Made by a program: the position numbers and the translations under genes. From NCBI RefSeq assembly GCF_029978005.1, contig NZ_JARKOZ010000053.1, positions 1 through 46,125 on the forward strand: a DNA stretch of 46,125 bases, written 5' to 3'. This stretch comes from Solidesulfovibrio sp. GTDB lineage: Bacteria > Desulfobacterota > Desulfovibrionia > Desulfovibrionales > Desulfovibrionaceae. The notes under the pieces are model-generated. The model was given only the letters and a program-made list of their open reading frames with translations. It was not told the origin of the DNA and did no database searches. This document shows positions 7,523-20,857 of the stretch, piece by piece. Position 1 is the stretch's first letter. Each line of letters begins with the position of its first letter.

Positions 7523-8535
7523 CCCGCCGCCGCCTCTGCCGGAACCCGGCCGCAGAGAATGCGCGAACCGTTGGGGCCGGTAAAATCGAGCCGCTTCACC
7601 TCGCGTACTCCGGCCTCTTCGAGCATCTCCCGTATCTCGCCCTCGGCGTAGGCCTGGCCGCGCGGCGTGCCGAGCAGCATGTTGAGCGAAAAAAGCGTGG
7701 CGAAAAGCGGCCCGTCCCTGGCGTCGTCGAGCATGAATTCGTGCACGAAGACGAGCCCGCCCGGGACCACCGAGGCCACGGCCTTGGCGATGACGGTACG
7801 GCAGCCGGCCGGGTCCTCGGCATGGAGGATCTGGGACAGCCAGGCCACGTCGTAGCCGGCGGGCATGGGGTCGCGCAGGTAGTCGCCGGCGTGGAAGTCC
7901 ACCCGGTCCGCCACGCCAAGGCGCGCCGCCTTGGCCCGGGCGTATTCCCGGCTGCCCGGCAGGTCGAAGACCGTGGCCGTAAGCTCGGGGTTGGCCAGGC
8001 AGAAATGGGAGGCGTAGGTGCCCGGCCCGCCGCCCACGTCCAGGAAGCGCCGCCGGCCGGCCAGGTCGACCGTGGCCGCCAGCCCGGGCGCGATGGCCGT
8101 GGCGATGCCGTCCATGGCCAGGAGGAAATCCTCCCTGGCCCCGGGATCGCCGTGGTCGGTCATGTGCTCGCCAAGCGGCCGCCCCGTGCGCACGGCCTCG
8201 GGCAGCCGGGCCCAGGAACCCATGATGCGGTGGTGATGGCGCAGGACATGGGCCACGCAGCGCGGCGATTCCCGGTCGAGAAACGCCCGGGCGCAGGGTG
8301 TGGGAACGCAGCGCCCGGCCTCCCGGGTCAGCAGGCCCATGGCGGCCAGGGCGTCGAGGAGCATGGCCAGGGCCCTGGCGTCGCAGCCGAGGCGCGCCGT
8401 CAGTTCGGCCGCGTCCAGGGGCTCGCGGCAAAGAGGGGTGAACACGTCGAGCATGGCCGCCGCCTGCAGGGCGCAGCCCTGCCAGTAGGAGCCGGAAATC
8501 TCGAGCAGCCGTCCGGGACCGTCGGTCGCGTCCAT
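7519..8535 (-). CDS. SAM-dependent O-methyltransferase, plant/polyketide O-methyltransferase family
   Basis: A 338-residue enzyme of the Methyltransf_2 type (acetylserotonin/caffeate O-methyltransferase-like). Residues 10-100 form the winged-helix dimerisation domain; the SAM-binding motif FLDVGGGPGTY is at 164-174, the acidic residue of motif II is in VFDLPG near 189-194, and H238 in LSQILHAEDP occupies the place of the catalytic His. A GGGAGG ribosome binding site precedes the ATG at 8535. Methyltransferases of this class in anaerobes act on phenolics, antibiotics or tetrapyrrole-like pigments; the substrate here is unknown. It lies downstream of the signalling operon on the same strand, with 123 bases between them that show nothing clear. 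Confidence 0.88.
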   Translation of the reverse strand: MDATDGPGRLLEISGSYWQGCALQAAAMLDVFTPLCREPLDAAELTARLGCDARALAMLLDALAAMGLLTREAGRCVPTPCARAFLDRESPRCVAHVLRHHHRIMGSWARLPEAVRTGRPLGEHMTDHGDPGAREDFLLAMDGIATAIAPGLAATVDLAGRRRFLDVGGGPGTYASHFCLANPELTATVFDLPGSREYARAKAARLGVADRVDFHAGDYLRDPMPAGYDVAWLSQILHAEDPAGCRTVIAKAVASVVPGGLVFVHEFMLDDARDGPLFATLFSLNMLLGTPRGQAYAEGEIREMLEEAGVREVKRLDFTGPNGSRILCGRVPAEAAAG

Positions 8536-8658
8536 GGGGTCCTCCCGCCGGCCGAGCCGCCCCGCAGGGAGGGGGCGAATGCGGCCGCGCTTTCAGGGTT
8601 TCATGGCACGTCCGGCGACGCCGGGCAAGATGGGGGAAATCGCGTCGCGTCCGCGCGC

Positions 8659-9785
8659 CTAGGCGGCCGCTCCCGCCGCTTCGGGCTGGGGCAGGGCCAG
8701 GGTGACGGTGGTGGCGTCGGCCGCGTCGGAGGTCTCCATGCGGGCGAAGCCGCCGTGGGCCTCGACGATCAGGCGGGTGGAATAGGCGCCAAGGCCCGTG
8801 CCGCCGGGTTTGCCCGCGGTGGCGAACTTCTCGAAGAACCGGGAGCGTATTTCCGGCGGCACCACGCCCCGGTTGGCCACCACGACCAGGGTCGGGTCGC
8901 CCGGGCGCAGGTCCACGGTCACCGTCGCGCCCTCGGGCGAGGCCTCCAGGGCGTTTTTGAGGCAGTTGGCCAGCATGGTGTAGAAAAGGAGCTTTTCCGC
9001 GCGAAGCGCGACCGGGCTCGTTCCGTCGTCGGGCCGGCCGTCCACGGCGAGGTGCAGGGCGTTGCGCTTGTAGCCGGCCAAGGTGGCCAGCTCCACGAAG
9101 AGCCGCCGCACCACCGCCGCCGCGTCCATGGATTCGGGCCGCAGCACGTAAGTCCCCCGCTCCATCTTGAACAGATCCAGGGACAGGTTGATCATGGACA
9201 GCATCTTGAAGCCGTTTTCCTCCACGAGCCGCAGGAACATGGCCTGCCGGTCGGACAGCCCCCCCTCCTCGATGATCAATGGCGGCAGGCCGATGATGCC
9301 GGTCAGCGGGGCCTTGAGGTCGTGGCGCATGATCTGGTCCACGTCCTCGCGCAGCTTGGCCGCCTCGGTGAGTGCCTCGTTCTGGCGGGCCAGGGATTCC
9401 CGGGCCCGGCGCAGCTCCAGGTGGTTTTTCACCCGGGCCCGGACCACGGCCCGGCTGACCGGCTTGACGATGTAGTCCACCGCGCCGAGGGAAAGGCCCA
9501 GGGCCTCGTCCTCGGGGGCGAAGCAGGCGGTGACGAAGATGACGGGAATTTCGGCCAGGGCCGGGTCGGCCTTGAGCCGGCGGCAGACCTCGTAGCCGTC
9601 CATGTCCGGCATGATCACGTCGAGAAGGATGATGTCGGGGCGCAGCCGCTCGGCCAGGGTCAGGGCGTCCGCGCCGCTCGTGGCCACGTGCAGGTCGTGA
9701 CCCTCGCGCAAAAAATCCACCAACACCCTGATGTTGGCCGGCACATCGTCCACCACGAGCACGGACGGCCGGCTGGAATCTTCGG

Positions 9786-9789
<4 letters not shown>
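8659..9789 (-). CDS. Response-regulator/sensor histidine kinase hybrid
   Basis: A 376-residue soluble signalling protein. Residues 8-120 are a receiver domain with acidic pair D14-D15, phosphoacceptor D57, T87 and K109. A coiled-coil linker (about 122-150) leads to a HisKA-type dimerisation helix with phosphorylatable H156 in MRHDLKAP. Residues about 230-370 form the HATPase domain, with an N-box (NCLKNALE) and a GTGLGAYS G-box. The order REC-HisKA-HATPase, without a sensor domain, means the receiver probably gates kinase activity. The ATG at 9789 overlaps the stop of the HD-GYP gene (ATGA), so the two are translationally coupled and probably share a phosphorelay. The output target is not in the window. 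Confidence 0.9.
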
Positions 9790-10889
<1,100 letters not shown>

Positions 10890-10923
10890 ATTCCACCAGC
10901 CTTGGCAGCGGTTGTCCGTTCGT

Positions 10924-10944
10924 CGTCGCGCGTCGCGCGTCGCG
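10924..10944. repeat. Three perfect tandem copies of CGTCGCG
   Basis: Positions 10924-10930, 10931-10937 and 10938-10944 are identical 7-mers, in the region upstream of the HD-GYP gene. A further inverted pair (10972-10979 with 11026-11033, GGTTCCCC) spans the divergent promoter region shared with the P-type ATPase gene. Either could be a regulator binding region or slippage-prone sequence. No confident -10/-35 pair was found. Confidence 0.5.
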
Positions 10945-11093
10945 CCCTTCAGAATACGATAGTAGGATAACGGTTCCCCGGGGGTCAAGTCGCCCCGGCG
11001 ATCGCCCGGGGGCTTGAATTCCGCGGGGGAACCTGGGATGTGATAACACGGATTTTCCGCAACGCCAGCCACACCGCAACGAAAAGGTTCCGC

Positions 11094-13760
<2,667 letters not shown>

Positions 13761-13822
13761 CGCGCCGGGACTGTTGCTTGGCCGGCACGCATCATGCTAG
13801 GCAGGTTTCTCAGGGGAGGACG

Positions 13823-15664
13823 TTGCCTTACCGGAAACGTCGTGTCGGGCTTTTCATGCACATCCTGCATCGCGCCGTGCTTGCCGCCGCCTTGACGGTC
13901 GCCCTGGCCTGGCCCGGGACGGCCCCGGCCGCGACCCGCACCGCCGCGTCCCAGACGCCGGCGGGGCTTTCCTACGTCGTGCGCTACACCGGCGACGTGG
14001 CCCCGGACACACTGGAGCTGCTCAAGCAGGTGTCCAAGGCCGAAACCCTGATCAAGTCGCCGCCGGACTCGATCCTGCTCCTGGAGCGCCGGGCCGAGGA
14101 GGACAAAGCCGCCTTCGCCAAGGTCTTCCAGTCCGACGGCTACTTCGCCGCCGCCATCGCCGCCTCGGTGGACCAGGCCGCGACCCCGGCCGTGCTGACC
14201 TACGCCATTACGCCCGGGCCGCGCTTCACTCTGCGCCGCGTGACCCTTTCCCCAAAGGACGCCGCCCTGCCCACGCCCGAGGCCATCGGCCTCACCGTGC
14301 CGTCGCCCTTTTCCGCCAAGGCCGTGGTGGACGCCGAGGCCCAGATCACGACCCTCCTGCGCCGCCAGGGCCATCCCTACGCCAAGGTGGCGGACCGCAA
14401 GGTCACGGCCGACTTCGACGGCCACGACGTGACCGTGGCCTGGGAGGTCGACGCCGGCCCCAAGGCGGCCTTTGGCCCGCCGCGCTTTTCCGGCCTGACC
14501 TCGGTCAAGGAAGGCTACCTGGCCGGGCTCACGCCCTGGACCGAGGGCGCGCCCTACGACGCCGACCTGGTGGAGAAGTACCGCAAGAAGCTCGTGTCCC
14601 TGGACCTCTTTACCCTGGTCCAGGTCGAGCCCGCGCCCGAGCCCGGTCCGGACGGCCGCGTGGCCATGGTCGTGACCGTGGCCGAGCGCAAGCACCGCAC
14701 CGTCAAGGGCGGCGTGGACTACCGGACCGACGAGGGACCCGGAGCCAACCTCGGCTGGGAGCACCGCAACCTCTTCGGCGGCGGCGAAAAGCTCTCCCTG
14801 TCCGCCGGGGCCTCGGCCATCGAGCAGGTCGGCCAGGCCTCCTTCGAGAAGCCGGACTTCATCACGCCCAAGGAACTCTTCAAAGCCAGCGCCAAGGTGG
14901 CCAACGAGAACAAGAAGGCCTACGAGGGCCAGAACGTCCAGGCCACGGGCTCGGTGCGCCGCCAGTTTTCGGACGCCTTCTCGGCCGCCGCCGGCCTCGG
15001 CTACCGGGCCTCGCGCATCATCAAGGACCAGTCGCGCCCCTGGGAGGACGACAAGCGCTACGGCTTCGTGTTCGTGCCCGTGGAAGCGGGCTACGACACG
15101 CGAAACGACGTGCTCGACCCCCAGAAGGGCCTGCTGGCCAGCGCCTCGGCCGCGCCCTACTGGGGCACCCTGGCCGGCGGCCCCAACTTCGTACGTCCGG
15201 AATTCTCCCTGGCCAACTACCTGAAAATCATGGACAAGCCGGGCGTGGTCCTGGCCACCCGGGTGAGCGGCGGCGCCAACGTCGGGGCCGACCGCGACGA
15301 CGTGTCCCCGGACCTGCGCTACTACGCCGGCGGCGCCGGCTCCATCAGGGGCTATCCCTACCAGACCGTGGGGCCGCTTCGGGGCAAGACGCCCGTGGGC
15401 GGCGGCTCGGTCTTCACCTTCTCCTCGGAACTGCGCCTGCGCATCACCGAACTCATCGGCATCGTCCCCTTCCTCGACGGCGGCACGGCCTACGAAAACC
15501 CGCTGCCGCCGTACAACCAGCCCCTGCTGCTCGGCGCGGGCCTGGGAGTGCGCGTGTACACGCCCGTGGGGCCGGTGCGCCTGGACGTGGCCACGCCCGT
15601 GACGCCGCGCAAGGACATCGACGACATTGCCCAATTCTACTTCAGCATCGGACAATCCTTCTAG
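13823..15664 (+). CDS. tamA: Omp85-family outer membrane assembly protein TamA
   Basis: About 613 residues. After a signal peptide with an AWPGTAPAA cleavage region come POTRA-like domains (to about residue 290) and a C-terminal 16-strand surface-antigen barrel. The barrel carries a GSIRGY motif, the typical lid-lock signature, and ends in an aromatic residue (QSF). TamA works with TamB in outer membrane protein insertion and lipid transport; tamB follows directly, overlapping by 38 bases. Start choice: a strong GGGGAGG at 13813-13819 points to a TTG at 13823, while the first ATG (13856) has no ribosome binding site but gives a cleaner signal peptide of 602 residues in total. Weak promoter-like boxes (TTGCTT 13774-13779, TAGGCA 13798-13803) lie upstream. 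Confidence 0.9.
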   Translation: MPYRKRRVGLFMHILHRAVLAAALTVALAWPGTAPAATRTAASQTPAGLSYVVRYTGDVAPDTLELLKQVSKAETLIKSPPDSILLLERRAEEDKAAFAKVFQSDGYFAAAIAASVDQAATPAVLTYAITPGPRFTLRRVTLSPKDAALPTPEAIGLTVPSPFSAKAVVDAEAQITTLLRRQGHPYAKVADRKVTADFDGHDVTVAWEVDAGPKAAFGPPRFSGLTSVKEGYLAGLTPWTEGAPYDADLVEKYRKKLVSLDLFTLVQVEPAPEPGPDGRVAMVVTVAERKHRTVKGGVDYRTDEGPGANLGWEHRNLFGGGEKLSLSAGASAIEQVGQASFEKPDFITPKELFKASAKVANENKKAYEGQNVQATGSVRRQFSDAFSAAAGLGYRASRIIKDQSRPWEDDKRYGFVFVPVEAGYDTRNDVLDPQKGLLASASAAPYWGTLAGGPNFVRPEFSLANYLKIMDKPGVVLATRVSGGANVGADRDDVSPDLRYYAGGAGSIRGYPYQTVGPLRGKTPVGGGSVFTFSSELRLRITELIGIVPFLDGGTAYENPLPPYNQPLLLGAGLGVRVYTPVGPVRLDVATPVTPRKDIDDIAQFYFSIGQSF

Positions 15665-18600
15665 GCCGGCCTCCCCCCCCGGGCGGCCGCGTCCCCGGCC
15701 GGCGCGCCGCTTGGCGCGGCTGGCCGCGTTGTGTCTGGCCGGCCTGGCCGGCCTCGTGCTGCTGGTCCTGGCCGCCCTCCTCACCCCGGCCGGGCTTCGC
15801 GGCGCGGCCTTTCTCGCCGAGCAGGCCATCCACGCCGCCTCGGGCATGACCGCCACCATCCGCGACGTCTCCGGCGTGCTGCCCTTTTCCCTGCGCCTGG
15901 GCCGCTTCGCCCTGGCCGACCAGGACGGCATCTGGCTGGTGGTCAGCGACGCCCGCCTCGCCTGGTCGCCCTCGGCCCTGCTGCGCGGCCGGGTGCTGAT
16001 CGACGAGGCCACGGCCGACGTGGTGCGCCTGCGCCGCGCCCCGGAGATCCCCCCGTCCGCCGGGCCGCCCCAGGCCGTGGAATGGCCGCCGCGCTTTCCG
16101 CGCCTGCCGGCCCTCCTCGTCGACCGCCTGGCCGTCAACCGCCTGATCCTCGACGCGCCCGTGGCCGGGCAGGACGCGGTCATCGCCGTCACGGGCCGGC
16201 TGGCCGAATCCGGCAACGGCGTGGTGGCCCTGGCGCTCGAGGCCACGCGCCTGGACGGCGAGAAGCCCCTGGCCCTGCGCCTGGGCGGGGCGCTCGACTA
16301 CGCCGCCTGGAAGCTCTCGGCCAAAGCCACGCTCTCCGACGCCCCGGGGGGACTGCTGTCCTCGGCCCTGTCCGGCCCCGGGGGGGGCGGGGCGCTCACC
16401 GTGCAGCTGGCCGGCGACGGTCCCCTGTCCGCCTGGAAGGGACGGCTTTCGGGCGAGCTGTCCGGCAAGAAATTCCTCCACGCCGCCATCGGACTGGCCG
16501 TGCCCCTGGACAAGGCGGCCACGGCCTCCTTTTCCCTGGACGCGGGTCTGGTGCCGCCGGCCGGGCTTCTGCCCGCCCCCCTGGCCGCCGTGGCGGGCGA
16601 AAGCCCGGCCTGCCGCCTGGCCGGCCGCTTCGGCATCCTGTCCGGGGAGTTCTTCCTGGACGACGCCACCCTGACCACGGCCGCCGGCGTCGTCACGGCC
16701 ACGGCCCACCTGCCCCCGGACGGCAAGGCGCTTGCCGCCGCGGCCACCGTGCGCGTGCCCCAGGCGTCGCTGCTCGACCCGTCCCTGTCCGGCGCGGTCA
16801 CGGCCGAGGCCAATGTCTCGGGCAGCCTGGAGCAGCCGGCGCTGTCCCTGCGACTTCGCGCCGCCGATTTCGCGGCCGGCCCGGCGCGGCTGGCCTCGGC
16901 CGACGTCACGGCCACGGCCGGCCTTTCCGCCCCGGCCGCGGGCGATTTCCCCGGCGCAAGCCTCACGCTCTCGGGCGACGTCGCCGGCCTTTCCGGCCCC
17001 GACGGCACGACGCTGCTTGGCGACGCCCTGCGCCTGTCCCTGGAGGCCGCCGTGGACCGCCAGGGCGTGCTCACCGCCAAATCCCTTTCCATCGTCGGCC
17101 AGGGCGGCAAGATCGCCCTGACCGACGTGCGCCTGGCCGGCGGGCGCGCCTCGGGCGACGCCGCCGTGAGCGTGGCCGACGTGGCCGGCGCGGCCTCCCG
17201 GGCCGGGCTGCGCCTGTCCGGCGGGTTCTCGCTTTCGGCCGCCGTGACCGCCGACGCCGCCGGCCGGGGCCAGGCCGCCTTGCGGGCGGAGCTCTCCCGC
17301 CTGGCCGGCCCGGCTGCGCCGGCCGACGACGCCTTGAGCGCCGTGCTGGCCGCCCTGGCCGGCCCCGCTCCCCGCCTGACCGCCGCCGTGGATTTCTCGG
17401 CCGACGGCCTGCGGGCGCGCGACCTGACCTTCGACGGCAAGGGCGCGAGCCTGACCGGAACCGGGACCATCAATGCCGCCGGAATCCTGTCCGCCAAGGC
17501 CGCCCTCAAGGCCCCGGACCTGTCCGTTCTCGAACACGCCCTGGGCCAGCGCTGCGCCGGGGCCGTGGACCTGGATGTGGAATTTTCGGGCAAGGCCGTC
17601 GCGCCACGTCTGACGGTCAAGGGCAACGCCCAGAAGCTGGCCGTCGGCGAACTGGCCCTGGCCGGGGCGACCCTGGAAGGCGCGGCCGACGACGCCTTCG
17701 GCGCGCCCTCGGGCCGTCTCGCCCTCACCGCCCGCCGCGAGGGCGAGACGGCCAGGCTGGAGACGGCCTTCGCCCTGTCCGGCGACCGCCTGACCGTCAA
17801 GGACCTGCGCCTGGCCGCGCCCGACGCCGCCTTTTCCGGCGAGGCCGCGATTTCCCTGGGCAGCGGCCGCGTGACCGGCAAACTCTCGGGCAACGCCGCC
17901 AACCTGGCCGGCCTTGGCCGGTTCACGGGCCAGCGTCTGGCCGGCGCGTTGCGCCTGACCGCCACGGCCGAGGCCGGCCGCGACGGCCAGAGCCTGACCG
18001 CCGACGTGGGGGCGACCAATCTCGCCCTGCCGGGGCTCACGGCCGCTCGCCTCACCGTGGCGGCCAACCTCGGCGACGTCACGGGCAATCCGCGCGGCAA
18101 GGCCTCCGTCGCCGGCTCCGGCCTCGCGGCCGGGGGCGTGGCGCTCTCGAGCCTGTCCCTGACCGCCTCGGGCGACGGCCGGGCCCTGACGGCCAGCGCC
18201 GAGGCCAAGGGAACCATCCCCGGCGGCAAGCCGCTGGAGGCCGCGGCCAAGGCGTCGCTGGCCGCCTCGGGCAAGGGTCGCACGGTCACGGTCTCCGCCC
18301 TTTCCGGCAGCCTCGACGGACGCCGCTTCAACCTGACCGCGCCGGCCGCCCTGGGTTTCGGCCCCGACACGACCAGCCTCACCGGCCTGTCCCTGGCCTT
18401 CGACAAGGCCCGCCTGGAGGCCTCGGCCAGCCTCGGCCCGCGCGGAGTCTCGGGCAAGGCCACGGTGGGCTCCTTTCCCCTGCCGCTGCTCGCCGCCTTC
18501 GGCGCGCCGGGCATGGGCGGCACGGGCACGGCCACGGCCACGCTTTCCGGCTCCCTGGCCAAGCCCGAGCTCACGGCCGAGGCCCGTCTGGACGGCCTGA

Positions 18601-20093
18601 GCCTGGCCGCCGAGAAGGCCAAAAACCTCACGACCCTGGCCGTGCGGGCCGAGCTCGCCGCCGGCGGCGGCAAGGCGACGCTCAAGGCCGGCGTCTCGCC
18701 CACGGGCAAAAAGGAGGCCGTGACCGTGGAGGCCTCCGTGCCGTTGCGACTTTCCCTGTCGCCCTTCGCCTGCGACCTGCCCTCGGGCGGCGCGCTTTCC
18801 GGCCGCGTCGCCGCGGACAGCGACCTGACCCAGATGGCCGCGCTGCTGGCCCAGGCGAACACCCGCATCGACGGCCGGCTGACGGCCGACCTGCGCCTTG
18901 GCGGCACGCTCGCCGCGCCGTCGCTTTCGGGCTCTTTGGCCCTGGCCGCCAAGAAGCTGGAAAACGCCGACGCGGGGCTGGTGCTGCACAACGTGCTGCT
19001 TCGCGCCGACGCATCGAGCGGCGTGCTGACCGTGACCCAGGGCTCGGGCCAGGACGGCCGGGGCGGCAGCTTCACGCTCACCGGCCAGGTCGGCGTGTCC
19101 GATCTGGTCAACGGTCCGGTGGACCTGGCGCTGAAACTCACACGCCTGCGCGTGGCCGGCCTGGACCTGGCCACGGCCACGGCCGACGGCACGCTTGGCG
19201 TCACCGGCACCCTGTCGCGCATGCGGGCCGCCGGGAAGATCGTCCTGGGGCCGGCGGACATCAACCTGCCCACTTCCCTGCCGCCCGAGGTCACGGTCAT
19301 CCCCGTCACCCTGGTCAACGACCCGAGCGCGCCGAAGAAAAAGGGCAAGGCCGCCCCGCCGGCGGCGGCGCGCCACATCGACCTGGATTTGACCGTGGCC
19401 CTGGGACAGGCCGTGTACGTGCGGGGGCTCGGGCTCGAATCGCGCTGGGCCGGCGAGGTCAAGGTCACGGGCACGGCCGCCGCGCCCCGGGTGGTGGGCC
19501 GCTATTTCGTGGAGAAAGGCCAGGTGGAGCTTTTCGGCAGCAACCTCGAAATCAGCAAGGGCGAGATCGTCTTCCACGGCGAGACGCCGCCGGCCCCCAC
19601 CTTCGACATCCTGGCCCAGCATACCGCCAACGACATCACGGCCGGCGTGGCCATCACCGGCGACGCGACCAATCCCTCCATCAGCCTGGTCTCCCAGCCG
19701 ACGCTGCCCCACGACGAAATCCTCTCGCGCATCCTGTTCGGGCAAAGCGCCTCGACCCTGTCCCCGATCCAGGCGGCCCAACTGGCCCAGGCCGCGGCCT
19801 CCCTCTACGCCGGCGGCACGCCGACGAGCATCCTGGCCCGCACGCGGCGCATCCTGGGCCTCGACCAGCTCACCCTGGTCTCGGGCGGGGGCAAGGGCGG
19901 CATCGGCTCCACGGTGCTTAAAGCCGGCAAGGAGATCGTCAAGGGCGTGACCGTGGGCGTGGAACAGGGCATGGGCGCGCAGACCGGGGCCGTGTCCGTG
20001 GAGGTGCAGGTCACCCCCAACATCACCATCGACAGCCGGGTCGGGGCCAACAACAAGCAGGGCGTGGGCGTCAACTGGAAGTGGGACTACTAG
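15627..20093 (+). CDS. tamB: Translocation and assembly module protein TamB
   Basis: About 1488 residues, the length range of TamB/AsmA-like bridge proteins. An N-terminal Arg/Pro-rich stretch is followed by one membrane anchor (about 30-55), then a very long Ala/Gly/Leu/Thr-rich stretch of alternating beta-strands expected to form a hydrophobic groove across the periplasm. The C-terminal 350 residues are the conserved DUF490 domain, with a strand pattern ending in an aromatic residue (WKWDY). It pairs with TamA. The start is uncertain: the TTG at 15627 (inside tamA, AAGGA upstream) is the longest; TTG at 15711 is an alternative. Translation is probably coupled to tamA. Confidence 0.9.
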   Translation: MPNSTSASDNPSRPASPPGRPRPRPARRLARLAALCLAGLAGLVLLVLAALLTPAGLRGAAFLAEQAIHAASGMTATIRDVSGVLPFSLRLGRFALADQDGIWLVVSDARLAWSPSALLRGRVLIDEATADVVRLRRAPEIPPSAGPPQAVEWPPRFPRLPALLVDRLAVNRLILDAPVAGQDAVIAVTGRLAESGNGVVALALEATRLDGEKPLALRLGGALDYAAWKLSAKATLSDAPGGLLSSALSGPGGGGALTVQLAGDGPLSAWKGRLSGELSGKKFLHAAIGLAVPLDKAATASFSLDAGLVPPAGLLPAPLAAVAGESPACRLAGRFGILSGEFFLDDATLTTAAGVVTATAHLPPDGKALAAAATVRVPQASLLDPSLSGAVTAEANVSGSLEQPALSLRLRAADFAAGPARLASADVTATAGLSAPAAGDFPGASLTLSGDVAGLSGPDGTTLLGDALRLSLEAAVDRQGVLTAKSLSIVGQGGKIALTDVRLAGGRASGDAAVSVADVAGAASRAGLRLSGGFSLSAAVTADAAGRGQAALRAELSRLAGPAAPADDALSAVLAALAGPAPRLTAAVDFSADGLRARDLTFDGKGASLTGTGTINAAGILSAKAALKAPDLSVLEHALGQRCAGAVDLDVEFSGKAVAPRLTVKGNAQKLAVGELALAGATLEGAADDAFGAPSGRLALTARREGETARLETAFALSGDRLTVKDLRLAAPDAAFSGEAAISLGSGRVTGKLSGNAANLAGLGRFTGQRLAGALRLTATAEAGRDGQSLTADVGATNLALPGLTAARLTVAANLGDVTGNPRGKASVAGSGLAAGGVALSSLSLTASGDGRALTASAEAKGTIPGGKPLEAAAKASLAASGKGRTVTVSALSGSLDGRRFNLTAPAALGFGPDTTSLTGLSLAFDKARLEASASLGPRGVSGKATVGSFPLPLLAAFGAPGMGGTGTATATLSGSLAKPELTAEARLDGLSLAAEKAKNLTTLAVRAELAAGGGKATLKAGVSPTGKKEAVTVEASVPLRLSLSPFACDLPSGGALSGRVAADSDLTQMAALLAQANTRIDGRLTADLRLGGTLAAPSLSGSLALAAKKLENADAGLVLHNVLLRADASSGVLTVTQGSGQDGRGGSFTLTGQVGVSDLVNGPVDLALKLTRLRVAGLDLATATADGTLGVTGTLSRMRAAGKIVLGPADINLPTSLPPEVTVIPVTLVNDPSAPKKKGKAAPPAAARHIDLDLTVALGQAVYVRGLGLESRWAGEVKVTGTAAAPRVVGRYFVEKGQVELFGSNLEISKGEIVFHGETPPAPTFDILAQHTANDITAGVAITGDATNPSISLVSQPTLPHDEILSRILFGQSASTLSPIQAAQLAQAAASLYAGGTPTSILARTRRILGLDQLTLVSGGGKGGIGSTVLKAGKEIVKGVTVGVEQGMGAQTGAVSVEVQVTPNITIDSRVGANNKQGVGVNWKWDY

Positions 20094-20170
20094 CCGGCCT
20101 CTCCCGGGGAGTCGGCGGCGTGCTCAAAGGGCGGGCGGCTTTTGAACGGGTTGCGGACGGGCGGGGCGCG

Positions 20171-20220
20171 GCCGGGGGAAGACGGGCCCTTCCCCCGGCG
20201 CAAACGGGGCGCGCGCCCCG
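20171..20220. repeat. Paired GC hairpins between convergent genes
   Basis: An 11-bp perfect stem (20171-20181 with 20189-20199, 7-nt loop) is followed 5 nt later by a 16-bp perfect palindrome (20205-20220). It lies between the tamB stop and the convergent gene ending at 20229. It may stop transcription from both sides, though no T-run follows. Its layout matches the element at 134-179. Confidence 0.5.
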
Positions 20221-20228
20221 CAGACGGA

Positions 20229-20693
20229 CTATTGACCGGACTTGCGCTGCTGCTCGAGCTGCTTCTTGAGGCCCTCGCCGTACTTGCGGGACTGGACGAT
20301 GATCTCGTCCACCTTGTCGCCGCGCACCTGCATGAGTGCGATGCGGTAGGCTCCGTCGATGGGGATCATGGCGTTTTTCGAATCCGCGTACAGGGCGTTC
20401 ATGGCCGCGACGACCCGGTCGGGGTCCATGCCGGCGTAGGTGTTGAAGCAGTCGCGGAAACGGTTCTCGACGTCCTGGGGCTTGGCGTCCTTCTGGAACG
20501 AGCTCAGGTCGCTGCAGATGGCCCGAGCGGCCGTGGCCAGCCCGAACAGGAAGGCGTGCTTCTCCTTCTCCGTGTAACTGGTCCAGGCATGGGCGAAGGT
20601 GCCCGTGCCGGCGGCGGGAGCGGCGGCCAGGGCCGGACCCCGGAAGATCACGAACACGAACAGGACGGCGAGCAGCAGAGCCTTTTTGGACAT
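20229..20693 (-). CDS. Small exported protein of unknown function
   Basis: A 154-residue protein with a clear Sec signal peptide (KK, then a hydrophobic stretch to about residue 24, cleavage after an ALA-AAP region). The mature part is mostly helical and charged, with two cysteines (in AICSDL and FRDCFNTY) that could form a disulfide. The C-terminus is Lys/Gln/Glu-rich. The pattern resembles small periplasmic proteins of the Rap1a/Tai type, but I cannot assign it. The ATG at 20693 has AAGGAGAA upstream; an earlier in-frame ATG gives an unlikely Arg/Pro-rich leader. Divergent from the exported protein at 20858. Confidence 0.8.
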   Translation of the reverse strand: MSKKALLLAVLFVFVIFRGPALAAAPAAGTGTFAHAWTSYTEKEKHAFLFGLATAARAICSDLSSFQKDAKPQDVENRFRDCFNTYAGMDPDRVVAAMNALYADSKNAMIPIDGAYRIALMQVRGDKVDEIIVQSRKYGEGLKKQLEQQRKSGQ

Positions 20694-20857
20694 GACGGCG
20701 TTCTCCTTGGGATGGAAGCGGGCGACGGGCGCGCCCGGCGGACATGCGCGCCTTCTACGCCATGGCGCGGCGACCGGCAAGCCCGGCCCCTTGACAAGGA
20801 GCCCGCCCCCGGGCTTTGTGGGAGGCGGCTCGTACAACCCCGCCAAAGGAGCGCCCC

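Noticed and set aside
6605-8431. Extension of the AOR frame upstream over the methyltransferase
   Set aside because: The extra residues are out-of-frame translation of the 6713 and 7519-8535 genes; the ATG at 6604 has a good ribosome binding site and begins the AOR domain.
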